DNA of 64,000 bases. Origin: Molossus alvarezi (Eukaryota > Chordata > Mammalia > Chiroptera > Molossidae). Each line of letters opens with the position of its first letter. Within the stretch, counting starts at the first letter, position 1. The stretch lies in contig CM073888.1 in the NCBI GenBank assembly GCA_037176705.1, positions 46,692,810-46,756,809 of the forward strand, given 5' to 3'. The notes beneath the pieces are model-generated. The model was not told the DNA's origin, ran no database searches, and saw only the letters and a program-made list of their open reading frames with translations. Below are positions 1 through 11,290 of the stretch, in pieces. The translations under genes and the position numbers were made by a program.

Positions 1-1070
1 CTCCCTTCACATGGCCAAATCTTGGTCTGCTCGGGCCTGATAAACTCTGCTGGCCTCACCTTGATGACTCCCTGAGACACCACCCCACCACAAAGGTGTG
101 TGAGCAACCAGCCAGTGGCAGCCAGACTTGATATACCCTTGGTATATTTGCTGAGCGGCCCCAGACCCAGCACTGACACTGAGTTTGAACCTGTATCAAT
201 CTGATGGACACCACTCACCCTAACCTGGCAATTCACTAAGAACATACCTCATGCAACTCAAGCATTGCCAGAGGCTCTTCCAGTGACTGAGCCTTACAGT
301 CAGCTGGCGGGTGAAGGCAGATCCTGTGCGCCTGGGGACTTTTGCTGACCTACCCCGAGGTCTGGTGCTGGTAAAAGCTGGCCTTGGTGTGCAGCTTGGT
401 CCTTCCCATGTACACCCAGGCCAAGCAGAGGCCACCACAAACTGGATCACTTTGTAGCTCCAAACAGGTTGCCCAGCGCTAGTCACAGGCAGCTTCTGAC
501 ACTTGCCTGCAGCAGAGTCCCTCTCAAGAAGCCCCAGAACCAAAACACCCAGTGGTCAGTTTCAGAAAACAACAGGACAGGATCCAATAAGCTTCACAAA
601 TGGCATCTCCACAGGGAGATCTTGGCAGGCACCTAACACTACTGAGCCAAATTCCGCTTCATGTGGTTAGCCCCTGCACAACAGTTCAAACACTGTGGTC
701 GGGGTTGATCCTCCCAGTCATCCAGCCTGATGGTCGACCCCATGCACTAATGAGCCAATAGCAATCAAGGCTCAATTATAACTGGAGGGCCCAAATAATA
801 TACACAAAGGACATTTCTGGAGCACATAGCTCAGGTGATCAAGAAGACTGAGCCACTGGATCCCACAGGTCACCTACTACATAAGGCCATGCTACCAAGC
901 CTGGGAGTCATAACAGATCTACCTAATACATAGAAACAAACATAAAGAGACAGCCAAACTGGAAAGACAATGAAACATGCCCCAAATAAAAGAAGATAAA
1001 TTTCCAGAAAAGGAGCTAAATGAAATGGAGGAAAGAAATTTATCAGATATAAAGTAAAAAAAAAAAAAAA

Positions 1071-1274
1071 ATGGGTATAAGGATGCTCAAGGAACTTAGT
1101 GAGAACTACAACAGCATGAAAAAGGCACAAAAAAACATGAAAACGAACCAGTCAGAAGTGCAAAATACACTGGAAGGAATAAACAATAGGTTGGATGAAT
1201 CAGAGGATCGAATTAGTGATTTGGAAGACAAGGTAGCAAAACACCCAGTCAGAGCAGCAAAAATAAATAAATAA
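1071..1274 (+). pseudogene. L1 ORF1 coiled-coil remnant
   Basis: A 67-codon open stretch encodes a heptad-like, charged segment (residues include NNRLDESEDRISDLEDKVA), as in the coiled coil of L1 ORF1p, the trimeric RNA-binding protein of the L1 particle. The downstream RNA-binding part is present out of frame, from about 1290 to 1594 and from 1839 to about 2050, where residues matching SFPDKKKLKKFITT can be traced. Only fragments survive between stops. The Met at 1071 is not claimed as a real start. Confidence 0.8.
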
Positions 1275-1594
1275 ACAGAGAGGATAGTTTAAGGAACCTT
1301 TGGGACAACATAAAGCGTAAACAACATACACATCATTGGGGTAGCAGGAGGAGGAGAGAGCAAAAGATAAAGAACTTATTTAAAGAAATAATGATTGAAT
1401 ACTTCTCTAAATTGGTGAGGGAAAAAGACACACAAGCCCGGGTGTGTGGAGAGTCCCAAAGAAGATGAACACAAAGGAACCCACACCAAGACATATCATA
1501 ATTAAAATGGCAAAGGTTAAAGACAGAGAATCTTAAAAGCATCAAGTGAAAGACAGTTATTACCTTCAAGGGATCTCCCACAGGACTGTCAGCT

Positions 1595-1827
1595 AAGCCC
1601 TGGCTGGCTTTGCTCAGTGGTTAGAGCATCGGCCTTCAGACTAGGAAGTCCCAGGTTTGATTCTGGCCAAGGGCACGTACCTTGGTTGTGGTTCGTCCCC
1701 GGCCTCAGTTGGGGTTGTGCGGGTGGTAACCAATTGATGTGTTTCTCTCGCATTGATGTCTCTCTCCCCCCACCCCCACTCTGTCTGAAGATACATGTAA
1801 AAATATCCTTGGGTGAGGATTAAAAAA
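1595..1827 (+). mobile_element. Ves-type SINE (type A)
   Basis: Starts near aagccctggctggctttgctcag and ends in cttgggtgaggattaaaaaa. A perfect 11-bp target-site duplication, gactgtcagct, lies at 1584-1594 and 1828-1838. Removing the SINE restores a continuous L1 ORF1 sequence, so it jumped into an existing L1. Type A copies have the tRNA-like head, a gtacct(c/t)ggttgcag middle and a gaggat(t)aaaa tail. Confidence 0.95.
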
Positions 1828-2059
1828 GACTGTCAGCTGATCTATTGACAAAAACATTTCAGACCAGAAGGGATAGGCATGCAATTTTCAAAGTGATGAA
1901 TAGCAAGGACCTAAACCAAGACTACTTTCCCCAGCAAAGCTATCATTTAAAATTAAAGAATAAATGAAGAGCTTCCCAGACAAGAAAAAGCTAAAGAAGT
2001 TCATTACAACCAAACCAGTTTTACAAAAAAAAAAAAAAAAATGATAAAGGGTCTTTTTA

Positions 2060-2125
2060 GGAAAAAGAAGAAGGGGAAGGGGAAGAAAAAAGGGAAGGGG
2101 AAGGGGAAGGAGATAAAACAAAAAA
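2060..2125 (+). repeat. Purine-rich (AAGGGG)-like low-complexity tract
   Basis: Purine-only stretch rich in ggggaagg units, at the position in the L1 corresponding to the end of ORF1 and the inter-ORF region. Probably local expansion in the element rather than a separate insertion. Confidence 0.75.
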
Positions 2126-2379
2126 AATAGAGGAACAGAGTTAAAAGCATAAAATGGCAATAAATACGTACCTATCAATAACCACTTTGTATCTTAAATG
2201 CCCCAATAAACAGACATAGCATAGCTGAATGGTAAGAAAACAAGATCCATATATATATGCTGTTTATAAGAGACCAACCTCAGAATGAAAGATACACACA
2301 CAGAGACTAAAAGTAAAGGGATAAAAAAAATATGTTATGCAAATAGAAATGAAAAAGAAAAAAAACTGAGGCAGTAATA

Positions 2380-2960
2380 CTTTTATCTAACAAAATAGAC
2401 TTTAAAACAAAAACTATAGTAAGAGCCAAGGAAGGACACTACATAATGATAAAGGGAGCAATCCAAAAAGAGGATATAACCCTGGTAAACGTTTATGTAC
2501 TGAACATAGGAGCACCTAAATATATAAAGAAAATCTTGATGGAAGTAAAGAGAGAAATTGACAGTAATACAGTCATAGTAGGGATTTTAACACCCCATTG
2601 TCATCAATGGATAGATCTTTCATACAGAAAATTAAAAAGGAAATAGTGGCCCTAAATGACACACTAGATCTGACAGATTTAATTGATATCTTCAGAGAAT
2701 TCCACCTCAAAGCAGCAGAATATACATTCTTTTCAAGGGCAGCGGAACAGTTGCTAGGACAGACCACATGTTAGGATATAAAACAAGTTTCAATAAATTT
2801 AAAATAATTGAAATTATATCAAGTATTTTCTCTGACCACAATGGTATGAAACTAGAAATCAATCACAAGAAGAAAACTGAAAAGCACTCAAACACGTGGA
2901 GGCTAAATAACATGTTACTAAACAATGAATGGGTAAATGAGATCAAGGAAGAAATCAGTT
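2380..2960 (+). pseudogene. L1 ORF2 endonuclease-domain remnant
   Basis: Two broken open stretches (2446-2646 and from 2768) cover the APE-like endonuclease domain that nicks target DNA for L1 and SINE insertion. Visible landmarks are a degenerated VIVGILTPHCHQWID, where intact copies have GDFNTP, and IFSDHNGMKLEINHKKK followed by TWRLNNMLLNNEWV, which holds the SDH motif. Frameshifts and a stop near 2645 separate the parts. The type B SINE at 2958-3187 then cuts the frame. Confidence 0.85.
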
Positions 2961-3187
2961 CGGCTGTTGTAGCTCAGTGGTTGAGTGTTAACTCATGCAC
3001 CAAGAGGTCACCAGTTCGATTCCTGGTCAGGACACATGCCCAGGTTGTGGGCCTGATCCCCAGTGGGGGGCATGCAGGAGGCAGCCAATCAATGTTCTCT
3101 CTCACTGATGTTTCTATCTCTCTCTCCATCTCACTTCCTCTCTCTCTAAAATCAATAAAGGGGCAAAAAACAAAAACAAAAACAATA
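2958..3187 (+). mobile_element. Ves-type SINE (type B)
   Basis: The tRNA-like head (gtagctcagtggttgag, ggtcaccagttcgattcctg) is followed by gcccaggttgtgggc, ccccagtggggggcatgcag and a CT-rich tail ending aaaatcaataaa. It is flanked by a perfect 18-bp direct repeat at 2940-2957 and 3188-3205 (agatcaaggaagaaatca), inside L1 ORF2. Type B copies lack the gaggattaaa end of type A. Confidence 0.95.
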
Positions 3188-3205
3188 AGATCAAGGAAGA
3201 AATCA

Positions 3206-3785
3206 AATGATACATTTAAACAAATAAAAATGAGAACACAACAACCCCAAATCTATGGGACACAGAGAAAGCAGTCCTAAGAGGGAAATTCATAATATTA
3301 CAAGCCTACTTTAGGAAATAGGAAAAATCTCAAATAAACAAGCTAACTTGACACAAATGGATAAGTTTCTAAAAACAGACAATCTTCTAAAACTGAATCA
3401 GAAAGAATCAGAAAATCTGAATACACAGATTACAACTAATGAAATTGAAGCAGTAACCAAAAAATTTCCAACAAACAAAAGTCCTGGACCAGATGACTTC
3501 ACAGGTGAACTTTACTAAACATTCAAAGAACTAACACATATCCTCTTCAAACTAGTCTAAAAAGTTCAAGAAAAGGGAAGACTCCCAAGCTCATTTTATG
3601 AGGCCAGCATTATCTTAATTCCAAACTGAGATAAAGACATTACCAAAAAAACCTACTAGAACTAATCAATGAATTCAGTAAAGTAGCAGAATGCAAAATA
3701 AATATCCAGAAATTAGTTGCATTTTTATACACCAATCATGAACGATCAGAAAGGAAACTAAGAAAACAATCCCATTTACAATTGC

Positions 3786-3822
<37 letters not shown>

Positions 3823-4310
3823 AAAGGAATAAATTTAACCAAGGATGTAAAAGACCTGTACTTGGAAAATTATAAGACATTGAAGAAGATACTGTGTTGA
3901 TGGACAGGAAGAATTAATATCATTAAAATGTCCATACTACCCAAAGCAATTCATAGATTTAACACAATTCTTATCAAGATAACAATGACATATTTTACAG
4001 AACTGGAACAAATAGTCCAGATATTTATATGGAACAAAAAAAGACTCCAAAGAGCTATAGCAATTTCAAGAAAGAAGGATAAAGTTGGAAGAATCATGCT
4101 ACCTGGTATCAAACTGTATTACAAAGCCATAGTAATCAAAACAGCACAGTGCTGGCATAAAAAATAGACATATAGACCAATGGTGAAGGATAGAGAGCCC
4201 AGAAATAAACCCATACCATTATGGTGAATCAATATTTGACAAAGGTGTCAAGAATATACAATGGAGTAAAGATAATCTATTCAATAAATGGTGTTTAATT
4301 CAAGGAAAAA
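3206..4310 (+). pseudogene. L1 ORF2 reverse-transcriptase flank and C-terminal remnant with internal deletion
   Basis: Before about 3650 the sequence translates in pieces to the region just upstream of the RT core (KSPGPDDFTGELY-like at 3478-3520). After about 3650 it continues with a later ORF2 region (ELINEFSKVAECKINIQKLVAFLYTN-like), then an open stretch 3928-4167 containing [34 protein letters not shown], typical of ORF2 behind the RT. The YADD catalytic segment should lie between the two parts and is absent. I infer an internal deletion. A TAA microsatellite grew inside this part. Confidence 0.8.
3787..3821 (+). repeat. (TAA)n microsatellite
   Basis: About 11 uninterrupted trinucleotide units inside L1 ORF2 remnants, at an A-rich site. 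Likely polymorphic in length. Confidence 0.95.
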
Positions 4311-4690
4311 ACCTACTCACAGTAGTCTTGTGAAAAATTATTTCAAACAGTTCTTGTTAACATTTATCAGTTCTAAAGGAACACCCTGAAGTGCATGTGG
4401 GCACAGGCACACACTTACACCCTGGCTCTGGTCTGTAGGTATTTATTCTGCCGCAAACTGTGCTGGTGAAAGATGGAGGACCCACTTGGAACCTCTGTGG
4501 AGTAGACACTTAATTCCAGAGTATGAAGCTCAGCGGGAGGTCTAACAGCTTGAGGTGGTGGAGGGAATAGAGAGGGAAGAAGAAAGAAAGAAAGAAAAGC
4601 AGGTGAGGTTTCCGGGAATGAGCAAAGATACAGAGCCTTCGTAGAGTGTGAATGCAACTCAGTAAGGCTTACGCTTGCTGCTGCTGCTGC
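4311..4690. other. Unassigned non-coding sequence
   Basis: No recognised repeat or coding signal. A short GAAA-rich patch lies at about 4575-4600. The long open frames on both strands near 4415-5044 arise from low-complexity CA/TG and GA runs and show no protein-like composition. Confidence 0.5.
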
Positions 4691-4692
4691 TG

Positions 4693-4750
4693 GTGTGTGC
4701 GTGTGCGTGTGTGTGCGCGCGCGCGCGTGTGTGTGTGTGTGTGTGTGTGT
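4693..4750 (+). repeat. (TG/CG)n alternating purine-pyrimidine microsatellite
   Basis: A tgtgcgtgtgcg series, then cgcgcgcgcg, then (tg)n. The whole run alternates purine and pyrimidine with a CG-rich centre, the classic composition for left-handed (Z) DNA. Confidence 0.95.
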
Positions 4751-4789
4751 ACATGCACGCAGAAGGGAAAGTGAAGTTAAGGTGAGAGA

Positions 4790-5235
4790 AGAGTTGTGGA
4801 TTTCTAAGGCCCTGCCAAAGAATCTGAACTTGATCCCGAAAGTCTTGAACTTCAGAAAGATTTTAAGCCAGCGCAGTAGCATGGTCATATTTGTATTAAG
4901 AAGACAACCAGGTGGCTCCAGCATGGAGGGCGGATGGGAGAAGGCAAACAGAGAGGGACCACATCTGCTAGGAGGTGGAGGCAGCCATCCCTGTGGTGGG
5001 TGAGAAGGACCTGAGCAAGAGCAGGGTAGAAAGTGGAGATCCAAGGAATATTAACGAGGGAGGATCAACAGGACAAGTAACCTATGGATGTGAGGAGAGA
5101 GGAAGGAAGAAGACTCCCGTGGTTGAGGCCTGGGTGACGGGAGGAAAGCCACTCAGAGAACCGAAGCTAAACCAGGAGGTGCGTTTCAAACAACACTACA
5201 CGTGCACAACTATGAGTATCAAGTTCAAGAAAAGC
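4790..5235 (+). repeat. Old dispersed mammalian repeat, family not assigned
   Basis: The succession of aacttgatcccgaaa, gattttaagccag, catggtcatatttgtatt and ggatcaacaggacaagt matches the pattern of a widespread ancient mammalian repeat (…ttttaagcaggggagtgacatg…). A second, weaker copy lies at 35150-35745. I cannot name the family securely from memory. Confidence 0.45.
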
Positions 5236-5299
5236 CACAGGCTGGGTGACACAATGCCTATCAGACCTTAAAATATAATACAAAACTATAATGAAAGTA

Positions 5300-5465
5300 C
5301 TTGGGGGATGGAGAAATGAGGAGTTATTATTTAATAGTCATACAGTTTCTGTAGGATGATGAAAAAATTGTCAGCTGCACAATACTGTGGATGTATTTAA
5401 TGCCACTGAATTGAATATCTTAAAAATGGTTAAAATAATAAATTATAATAATGGATAAAATGATA
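5300..5465 (+). mobile_element. L1 3'UTR end fragment
   Basis: Carries the standard end of mammalian-wide L1M elements: gatgatgaaaaaattgt, gctgcacaatactgtgg, taatgccactgaattg and aaaaatggttaaaat. A similar end occurs at 30585-30705. Diverged, with no clear target duplication. Confidence 0.75.
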
Positions 5466-6021
5466 GAGAAAAAGTCATTTGACGAAGGTATGAGACGTAC
5501 ACATCTAAAACCCATCCCAGTTCTTAGAGGAATGCAGTTCATGACAAAGGAAGGACACATAAAGCTGTTCAAATTATGACCACTCTTGTACCCAGTCTGT
5601 CCCCAGCTCCCACATGTTCTTGGAGATGTCCAACATTAGAACCTCAGGTCATGGTTTCTACGCTGTAGTGGCTGTTCTGAGAGCTCCCTCAGATTGTGAA
5701 CTGGAGGGATATTTATTACCACTGCAGACATCTGCACTTCCTCCGGCAGGTTAAAGCATACCATGTGAATAAGCGGTGTGGAGAAGAACTTGCTTACACT
5801 CAGTTTCTAAAGTCTGATTAAAAATAGTCAACACACTCTTTTTTCTCTGAGTATCAGCAATAGGCCTTGTCATTTGCTGCCTGAGCCAATCACTGTTTTA
5901 AAAGAAACAACAGTGTGAAAAACTTGGGCTGGCCTATCGACAGGCACTGACAAAGTCTTTCATGACCCTCTGTGAGCATCTCAAGTAATACTTCTTTTAA
6001 AAAGAGGTAGATTTGTCCTTG
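5466..6021. other. Unassigned AT-rich sequence
   Basis: No recognised repeat, gene or motif. Confidence 0.5.
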
Positions 6022-6266
6022 ACCTATTTGGCTTGGCCAGTGGACTAAAGAGTTGGGTTCAATTCTGGTCAAGGGCACGTACCTTGGTTGCAGTTCGATC
6101 CTCGGCCCTGGTCGAGGTTGTGCAGGTGACCAATCAATGTGTCTCTCTCACATTGATGTTTCTTTCTCTCTCCCTTCCTCCCTCCCTCCCTCCCTCCCTC
6201 CCTCCCACTCACTCTATCTGAAGATAAATGGGAAAAAAATCCTTGGGTGAGGATTGAAAAAAAAAA
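6022..6266 (+). mobile_element. Ves-type SINE (type A, damaged head)
   Basis: From about 6057 it matches type A well (aattctggtcaagggcacgt, ccttgggtgaggattgaaa). The tRNA-like head is shortened compared with other copies, consistent with an internal deletion around the A-box/B-box interval. A (CCCT)n run at 6171-6206 has expanded inside it. No target duplication found. Confidence 0.88.
6171..6206 (+). repeat. (CCCT)n microsatellite inside SINE
   Basis: About eight tetranucleotide units in the pyrimidine-rich part of the SINE, where related copies have a shorter tract. Confidence 0.92.
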
Positions 6267-6963
6267 GATGTGTGTTTGTGCAAAAATGGGAGAATGGGAG
6301 AAGAGATGGTGGTGTCCTCCTTCCTGCACGGTCTTCCTTTACAAAATCGGAAGCTGGTGAATGTCCCCATCATTCGCTCAGCCCTAAAATTCTTTTCAGT
6401 GCCCTGTAATGCTATGTACTGAAAATCCATGAATTTTTGCTAGCACAGTCCTTCATCGGTTTTCACGTGTTCCGTATTGCTGCTATAGAATAAAAAAGAA
6501 ATTACTAGTATAATTAAAATTACATTTGAAATAGTATACTATGCTAGGTTTAAAAAAAAAAAAGACAGGTGTATTCTAATTATGTGTAACACCGAATGTT
6601 AACTGAGAGTTCATTTTGCCTAGGAGAGGTTATTAACAATTTTTTAAAAGAAACACAGAGAAGCAATGGGTATTTGCATAACCGTCCCTATTCTGGGAAT
6701 GCTATCACCAGTCTCCAAGGGCATATTTGGAGGATCCCTGTTATTGCCTTTTGCATATTTAAGGTGAACTGGTCCATCAGCTCTCTGAAGCCCCAGCGGC
6801 ACGAGGCAGTGCGGGCGCAGCACACACAGCACGTGCCCCCGCAGGAAGGACACCGTGGAGGCGCTCACAATGCTCCGCGCAGCAGTACTCGAGCAGCATC
6901 ATTAAACACAGCTCCCCGCAGAACCAAAGGTGGACAATTAAAGGTGATTAAAAACAAAAACAA
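6267..6963. other. Unassigned sequence
   Basis: No recognised repeat or gene. The part at 6780-6900 has several CpG dinucleotides but is far too small for a CpG island. The open frame over 6596-7240 runs into the SINE and is not protein-like. Confidence 0.5.
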
Positions 6964-7233
6964 GGCCCTGGCCGGTTTGGCTCAGCGGTTAGAGCGTCGA
7001 CCTGCAGTCCTGAGAGACCCGGGTTCGGTTCCCGCTAAGGGCGTGTACCTCGGTTGCAGTTTGTCCCCGGCCCTGATCGGTCGTGCGGGTGGCAGCCACT
7101 CGATGTGTTCCTTTCACGTCGATGTTTCTCTCTCTCTCTCTCTGTTCCTCTCTCTCCCTCCCACTCTACCTGAACAAAAAATGGGAAAATGTCCTCGGGT
7201 GAGGATAAAAAAAAAAAAAAGAAAAGAAAAAAA
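6964..7233 (+). mobile_element. Ves-type SINE (type A, well preserved)
   Basis: Complete head ggccctggccggtttggctc, B-box-like cgggttcggttcccg, CpG-rich middle and gtcctcgggtgaggataaaa tail with interrupted poly(A). Retained CpGs and a close match to 15920-16152 and 50070-50313 suggest a young insertion. Target duplication is obscured by A-rich flanks. Confidence 0.95.
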
Positions 7234-9435
7234 TATATAATCCCTGTCTAAACTTAGTTTCAATTTTAGGTATCGGCAAGGAAAGAAGTGTCTTTTAAGA
7301 TTATTTATTCAAGGCAATGCCAAAGATTTACAACCCCAGAGAATGTTCTGTAAGTTTAGTTTTAAGTTCTATCATGAAGTTTAAATTTGCAATGCTTATT
7401 TCTTAGTTCAGACTCAGGCAGACCAATGCTAATCCAGGACTTCCACGTGATGATCAAATAAATTATTTCTAGACTAGAATAAAAGGTAAACTCAACCCCT
7501 CAGTGATTCTCTCCGTGAACTCCACAATCTTCCTTTTCCTTTCAAAATGAGACAAGCAGTAGCAACCACGATAAAAAAAAAAAAACAAAACAGCACGTTG
7601 GGTGGAACAGTAGCCTGTGGTTGGGTACCCCGAAGGATAGAGATGGGGAATGCGGGCATGAGAGCATATTTATTAGCAGTGTTCGCACTGTACAATCCCA
7701 CCGAGGTGGGTAGATTTTTGACATTGCATCGGGATGTGTCCCTACACCTTCAGGAGCCCAGCTCTGCTAATGAAACTGTTGCATATGCTTCCCAGTCAAT
7801 GTAGCCAAGTAAGAAACGACAAACGTCAGGAGTGCTCTGATGGAGGAATGCGCGGTTGGATGGAAGGTGTGGGAGGGGCAGGGAGAAAATGGTCTGGAGC
7901 TGTTGGCTGTTCTCACTGATGAGGCGAGGAGGAAGGAGCTTCTGGAGTAGCCCATGGCTACCACACAGGAGCTGCACAGGAAGACCCTAACCAATTTCTA
8001 TGGAAAACTGACAATAATACACTTTTTCATCTTAAGATTTTATAGCAGTTTTAAAAGTTCCTTTGATAATGATAAATCATAGGTTCAAAGATAGGATATG
8101 ATACAATTATATTTTAGGGCTATAATATTTTTACTTCTTTAGAGTATTAAGAGGAATTCGTTTTGCAGCTCTCAAACATAAACATGTGTTTTATGTGTTC
8201 ATGTAATATTCATATCCTTTTTATACTTCATATTAAAAGATAATTAAAACAGTATGTCAGGTAGGAGAACAGAAGAATATAGCAGAATATGTTTATGGAA
8301 ATGAAAAATCAAATAAGCTTGCGGTCTGTCCATAATGAAAATACATAAAGTTAGGTTATATTTATATTTTGATTTAGCATATACTTAAAATTGTATGCTT
8401 ATATATTTTAAAATCCACAAATTCTTTTTCTTTGAATGTCTTAAACTACATTTAGTTGTAACTAACTCCATCTACTGGCTAAAAATGATATTTTTTGGTG
8501 AGAACACTTTTGTCAAGATTTTGACACACAAATAAACACAATTTGTAAAATCTGATAAATTAATAGCATTATTATGCAACATGATTTTTATAACTAGAGG
8601 TAAATTAATATAAAAGAAAATATAATATACCATCATGAATTAGAATAGAATAAAAAATAAGGAAAAAACAATAATACCCCCAGAGCAATTACAAGACAGC
8701 AAAGAAAAAGTAATATGTTAAAAAAACAAAAAAGCACTTTGAAACAAATTTCAGAGCTGATCCAAGTACCTGGTGATCATTTTCAAGGACAAATAACTCT
8801 TTTAAATGATTGAGAAACAAAACACCTCAGAATCTCTGAGATCTGTCAGATCTATGAAAAGAAAATGTTTCTGCTCACAGTTTTTTAATCAGTTACTTGA
8901 AAGATTTTTCAAGTATATTTATAAAAATTATTGATGATTCAGAAGGAGAAGGGAACACTCCCGTACTGTTGGTGAACAGACTCAGGTCTCAATCTGATTT
9001 TAGTAGTGTGGCACAACGTACTGACAAAAGCTAATCTCTTGTCTACGTTCCCCAAACAAAAATTGAAAATTGTTTTTAACCCATTCTGTGGAAAAGTCTG
9101 ACCTGCGCTAATAAGAGGTTTTTAAAAGTCTTTATCAATCCCACCTTTCACTGCAGAAGTATTAACATGTCTGATTCCAGGGAGCTGTTCAGGATCATAC
9201 AGGCAGGGGCATATTTTGTAACACAGGCAGCCACACAGGTGTTGTTGTGCTACGTTCTAAGGGCTGACAGTTCCAAACACGTCCGTCTTCTGGACTTCTG
9301 ATAAAGGGTTGTGAATATACAATAAAAGTAGACGAAAAGGGGTAAATGGCGGTGCACACCTGGAACCCAAAATCCAACAGCCAAATGCAGAAGGAGACTT
9401 TGTTTACTGGCAGCATAGTTAACAGTTTACAGTGA
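7234..9435. other. Quiet, mostly AT-rich non-coding sequence
   Basis: No recognised repeat. Between 7490 and 7990 both strands carry overlapping short open frames, none protein-like. 8000-9180 is strongly AT-rich with stops in all frames. Confidence 0.5.
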
Positions 9436-9439
9436 GTTG

Positions 9440-9640
9440 CTATTTCTAGAACACCTACTTGCCCAGCTCTTTGCATGACATTTTATATAAATTAGCCCTA
9501 ATTTTGCAATAATTGTGCTAAAGTAAAAATATTACTCTCATCTGATAGATGAGAAATGGGGCTGAGTGTGCCCAAGTGATGTACGCAAAGATCACAGCTA
9601 TTACACGGCAGATCCAGGATAGGAGCCCAGTTTGTTCTGA
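9440..9640 (+). repeat. MIR SINE relic
   Basis: Follows the old tRNA-derived MIR layout: ctctttgcatgacattttat, actctcatctgatagatgag, cacagctattac and ccaggataggagcccagt. Heavily diverged. Confidence 0.65.
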
Positions 9641-9797
9641 CTTTTACGATAGTACCTTTCCAATGACACTGCCATTCAAAGTAGGATCATGTTGAGAATA
9701 TTAAAAGGAACTGGGAAGGTGTTGCCAAAAAACAGTATTTGCTGGGATTGGAATGGGGGTTGGGGGTGGGATTTGAGGCACTTTGATGTAGAAAAAA

Positions 9798-9817
9798 AGA
9801 AATATATATATATATTT
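9798..9817 (+). repeat. (TA)n short microsatellite
   Basis: Short alternating AT run. Confidence 0.85.
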
Positions 9818-9884
9818 TCTAATGGGAGCTTTAGGGATTCAGATTTCAGCTCAAGATAAGGAGGCATTTTGTAATTTCCAGACT

Positions 9885-9995
9885 GTAAGCTTTACAAAGG
9901 CAGGTCTGTGTTGTTCGCTGAGGGACCTACGTGGCTAGAACACAGCCTGACCCACAGCAGTTACTCAATAAGCGTTCGCAGCATGAAGGAATGAG
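9885..9995 (+). repeat. L2 LINE 3'-end relic
   Basis: Contains the L2 end pattern: gactgtaagctttacaaagg, caggtctgtg, cacagcctgacccacagcag and ttactcaataagcgttcg, then a degraded tgaatgaa-like tail. Confidence 0.7.
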
Positions 9996-10590
9996 CTGAC
10001 AAGAAATGAGAAATGTGTCTGTTGTCAACGATATGCCCCCCCCAAAGGCAGCCACCGCTGCTCATATGACCTTGCTTGTCCTCTAGACCGAGTTGGATAA
10101 CTGTTTACTTCATCCCCGCAGCCACCAGGTGAGCCAGGGACCCCCTCACCCTTTCACTCCAGCATCGAGGCCAATGCCAGCACAGAAGAGATGGTCACTA
10201 ACTGGTTAACGATCAGGTAAACGAACAGTAGATCATGGTCACCCAGACTTGCTGTATAACAGATGGCATTTGAGTAAGAAAGTCTTGCCTTAAAACGTGC
10301 ATGACCCCAATTCTTATGTACAGCGGAAGGGCTAATACCCGAGACCCCACTATAATTAGAGTTGAGCCCTAAGATTTTACCTCTTGGTCTAGAAATATAA
10401 ATATGTATAATCCGGGCTCAGAAACGACAGCATCGCCATCTACCACTGCTGCGGGTCCTGTTACAGAGTGCTCCGTCCCACAGCGAGAGTGAGGCATGGC
10501 TCCCTGAATATGAGAGGAAATCCAATAAAACCTATACAAATACGATGCCTCGAGGTATGCAATGATTGTAATGCGGATCATTCATGTATG
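9996..10590. other. Unassigned sequence
   Basis: No recognised repeat or gene. Confidence 0.45.
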
Positions 10591-11290
10591 CAACTTTCTA
10601 GGTTTTTTTGTATAGAATTTTAATTTTAGAATAGTTTTAGGTTTATAAAAAAAAAGAACACACACACACAATGAAGCTAGTACAGAGGGTTCCAATATAC
10701 CTACACCGAATTTCCCCTTTTAGTCAAAGGGAGATGCGTGTGGCACATTTGTCACCATTAATGAACACATTCTGATAATTATTACTAACTAGAGTCTATA
10801 TTTCATCCTGGTTTCCTTAGCTCCTACCTACCGTCCTCTTCCCGTTTCAGGATTTCCTCCAGGACAACACACTGCATTTAGTTGTCATATCTCCTCAGGC
10901 TCCTTGTGGCTGACAGTTTCTGGGACTTTCCTTGGTTTTGATAAACTTGACAGTTTTGAGGAGTATTGGCCAGGAATTTTATGGAATGTCCTTTAACTGG
11001 GGTTTGCCTGATGTTTAGCTCGTGATTAGACTGGGGTTGTAAATCATTGGGAAGAAGAGCAAAGAGGTAAAGTGCCCTTCTCAGCACATCCCTGACAGGT
11101 GCCCGCTAGCAACGTGACTTGTCACTGCTGAGCCTCACCTGGCTGAGCACTGTCAGGCTTCTCTGCTATAAAGTTATTCTTTCTCCCGCCTTCCATACTG
11201 CGACCTTCGGATGGAAGTTGCTATGTGCCGACCACACTTAAAGAGGGGGGAGTTATGTTTCACCTCTCTAGAGTGTTTTTACAGGTAGAA
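10590..11290 (-). mobile_element. Antisense L1 (L1M-type) 3'UTR
   Basis: Read on this strand it follows the antisense of an older L1 3'UTR over about 700 bp: gtacagagggttccaatata, tgacagtttctgggactttc, cttgacagttttgaggagta, attagactggggttgta and accacacttaaagagggggg. Colinear over its whole length with no coding content. An (AC)n patch sits at 10658-10671. Confidence 0.8.

Larger units (their letters stand above)
1..4310 (+). mobile_element. Decayed LINE-1 element (5'UTR, ORF1, ORF2 remnants), cut by the left window edge
   Basis: The order is that of a laurasiatherian L1. Positions 1-960 read as 5'UTR (the stretch at about 815-960, with gagcacatagctcaggtgat and a run of aaacaaacataaagagacag, is typical). 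ORF1 remnants follow at about 970-2050, and ORF2 remnants from about 2150 to 4310. Two SINEs interrupt it (1595-1827 and 2958-3187). Frames are broken many times, so nothing is translatable in full. The ORF2 part jumps near 3650 from the N-terminal reverse transcriptase region to the region after it, so the catalytic core is missing. The element stops near the motif aataaatggtgtt at about 4301, well before a normal ORF2 end, 3'UTR or poly(A). Confident as L1. Subfamily not assigned. Confidence 0.9.

Noticed and set aside
2973..3030. tRNA-like sequences with A- and B-box motifs, here and in the other SINEs
   Set aside because: They are tRNA-derived heads of SINEs, followed by SINE bodies and framed by target duplications, and not tRNA genes.
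4415..5044. 209-codon minus-strand frame with His/Thr repeats
   Set aside because: Crosses the TG/CA microsatellite and an old repeat. No domain, no plausible start context, and an open frame exists on the other strand.
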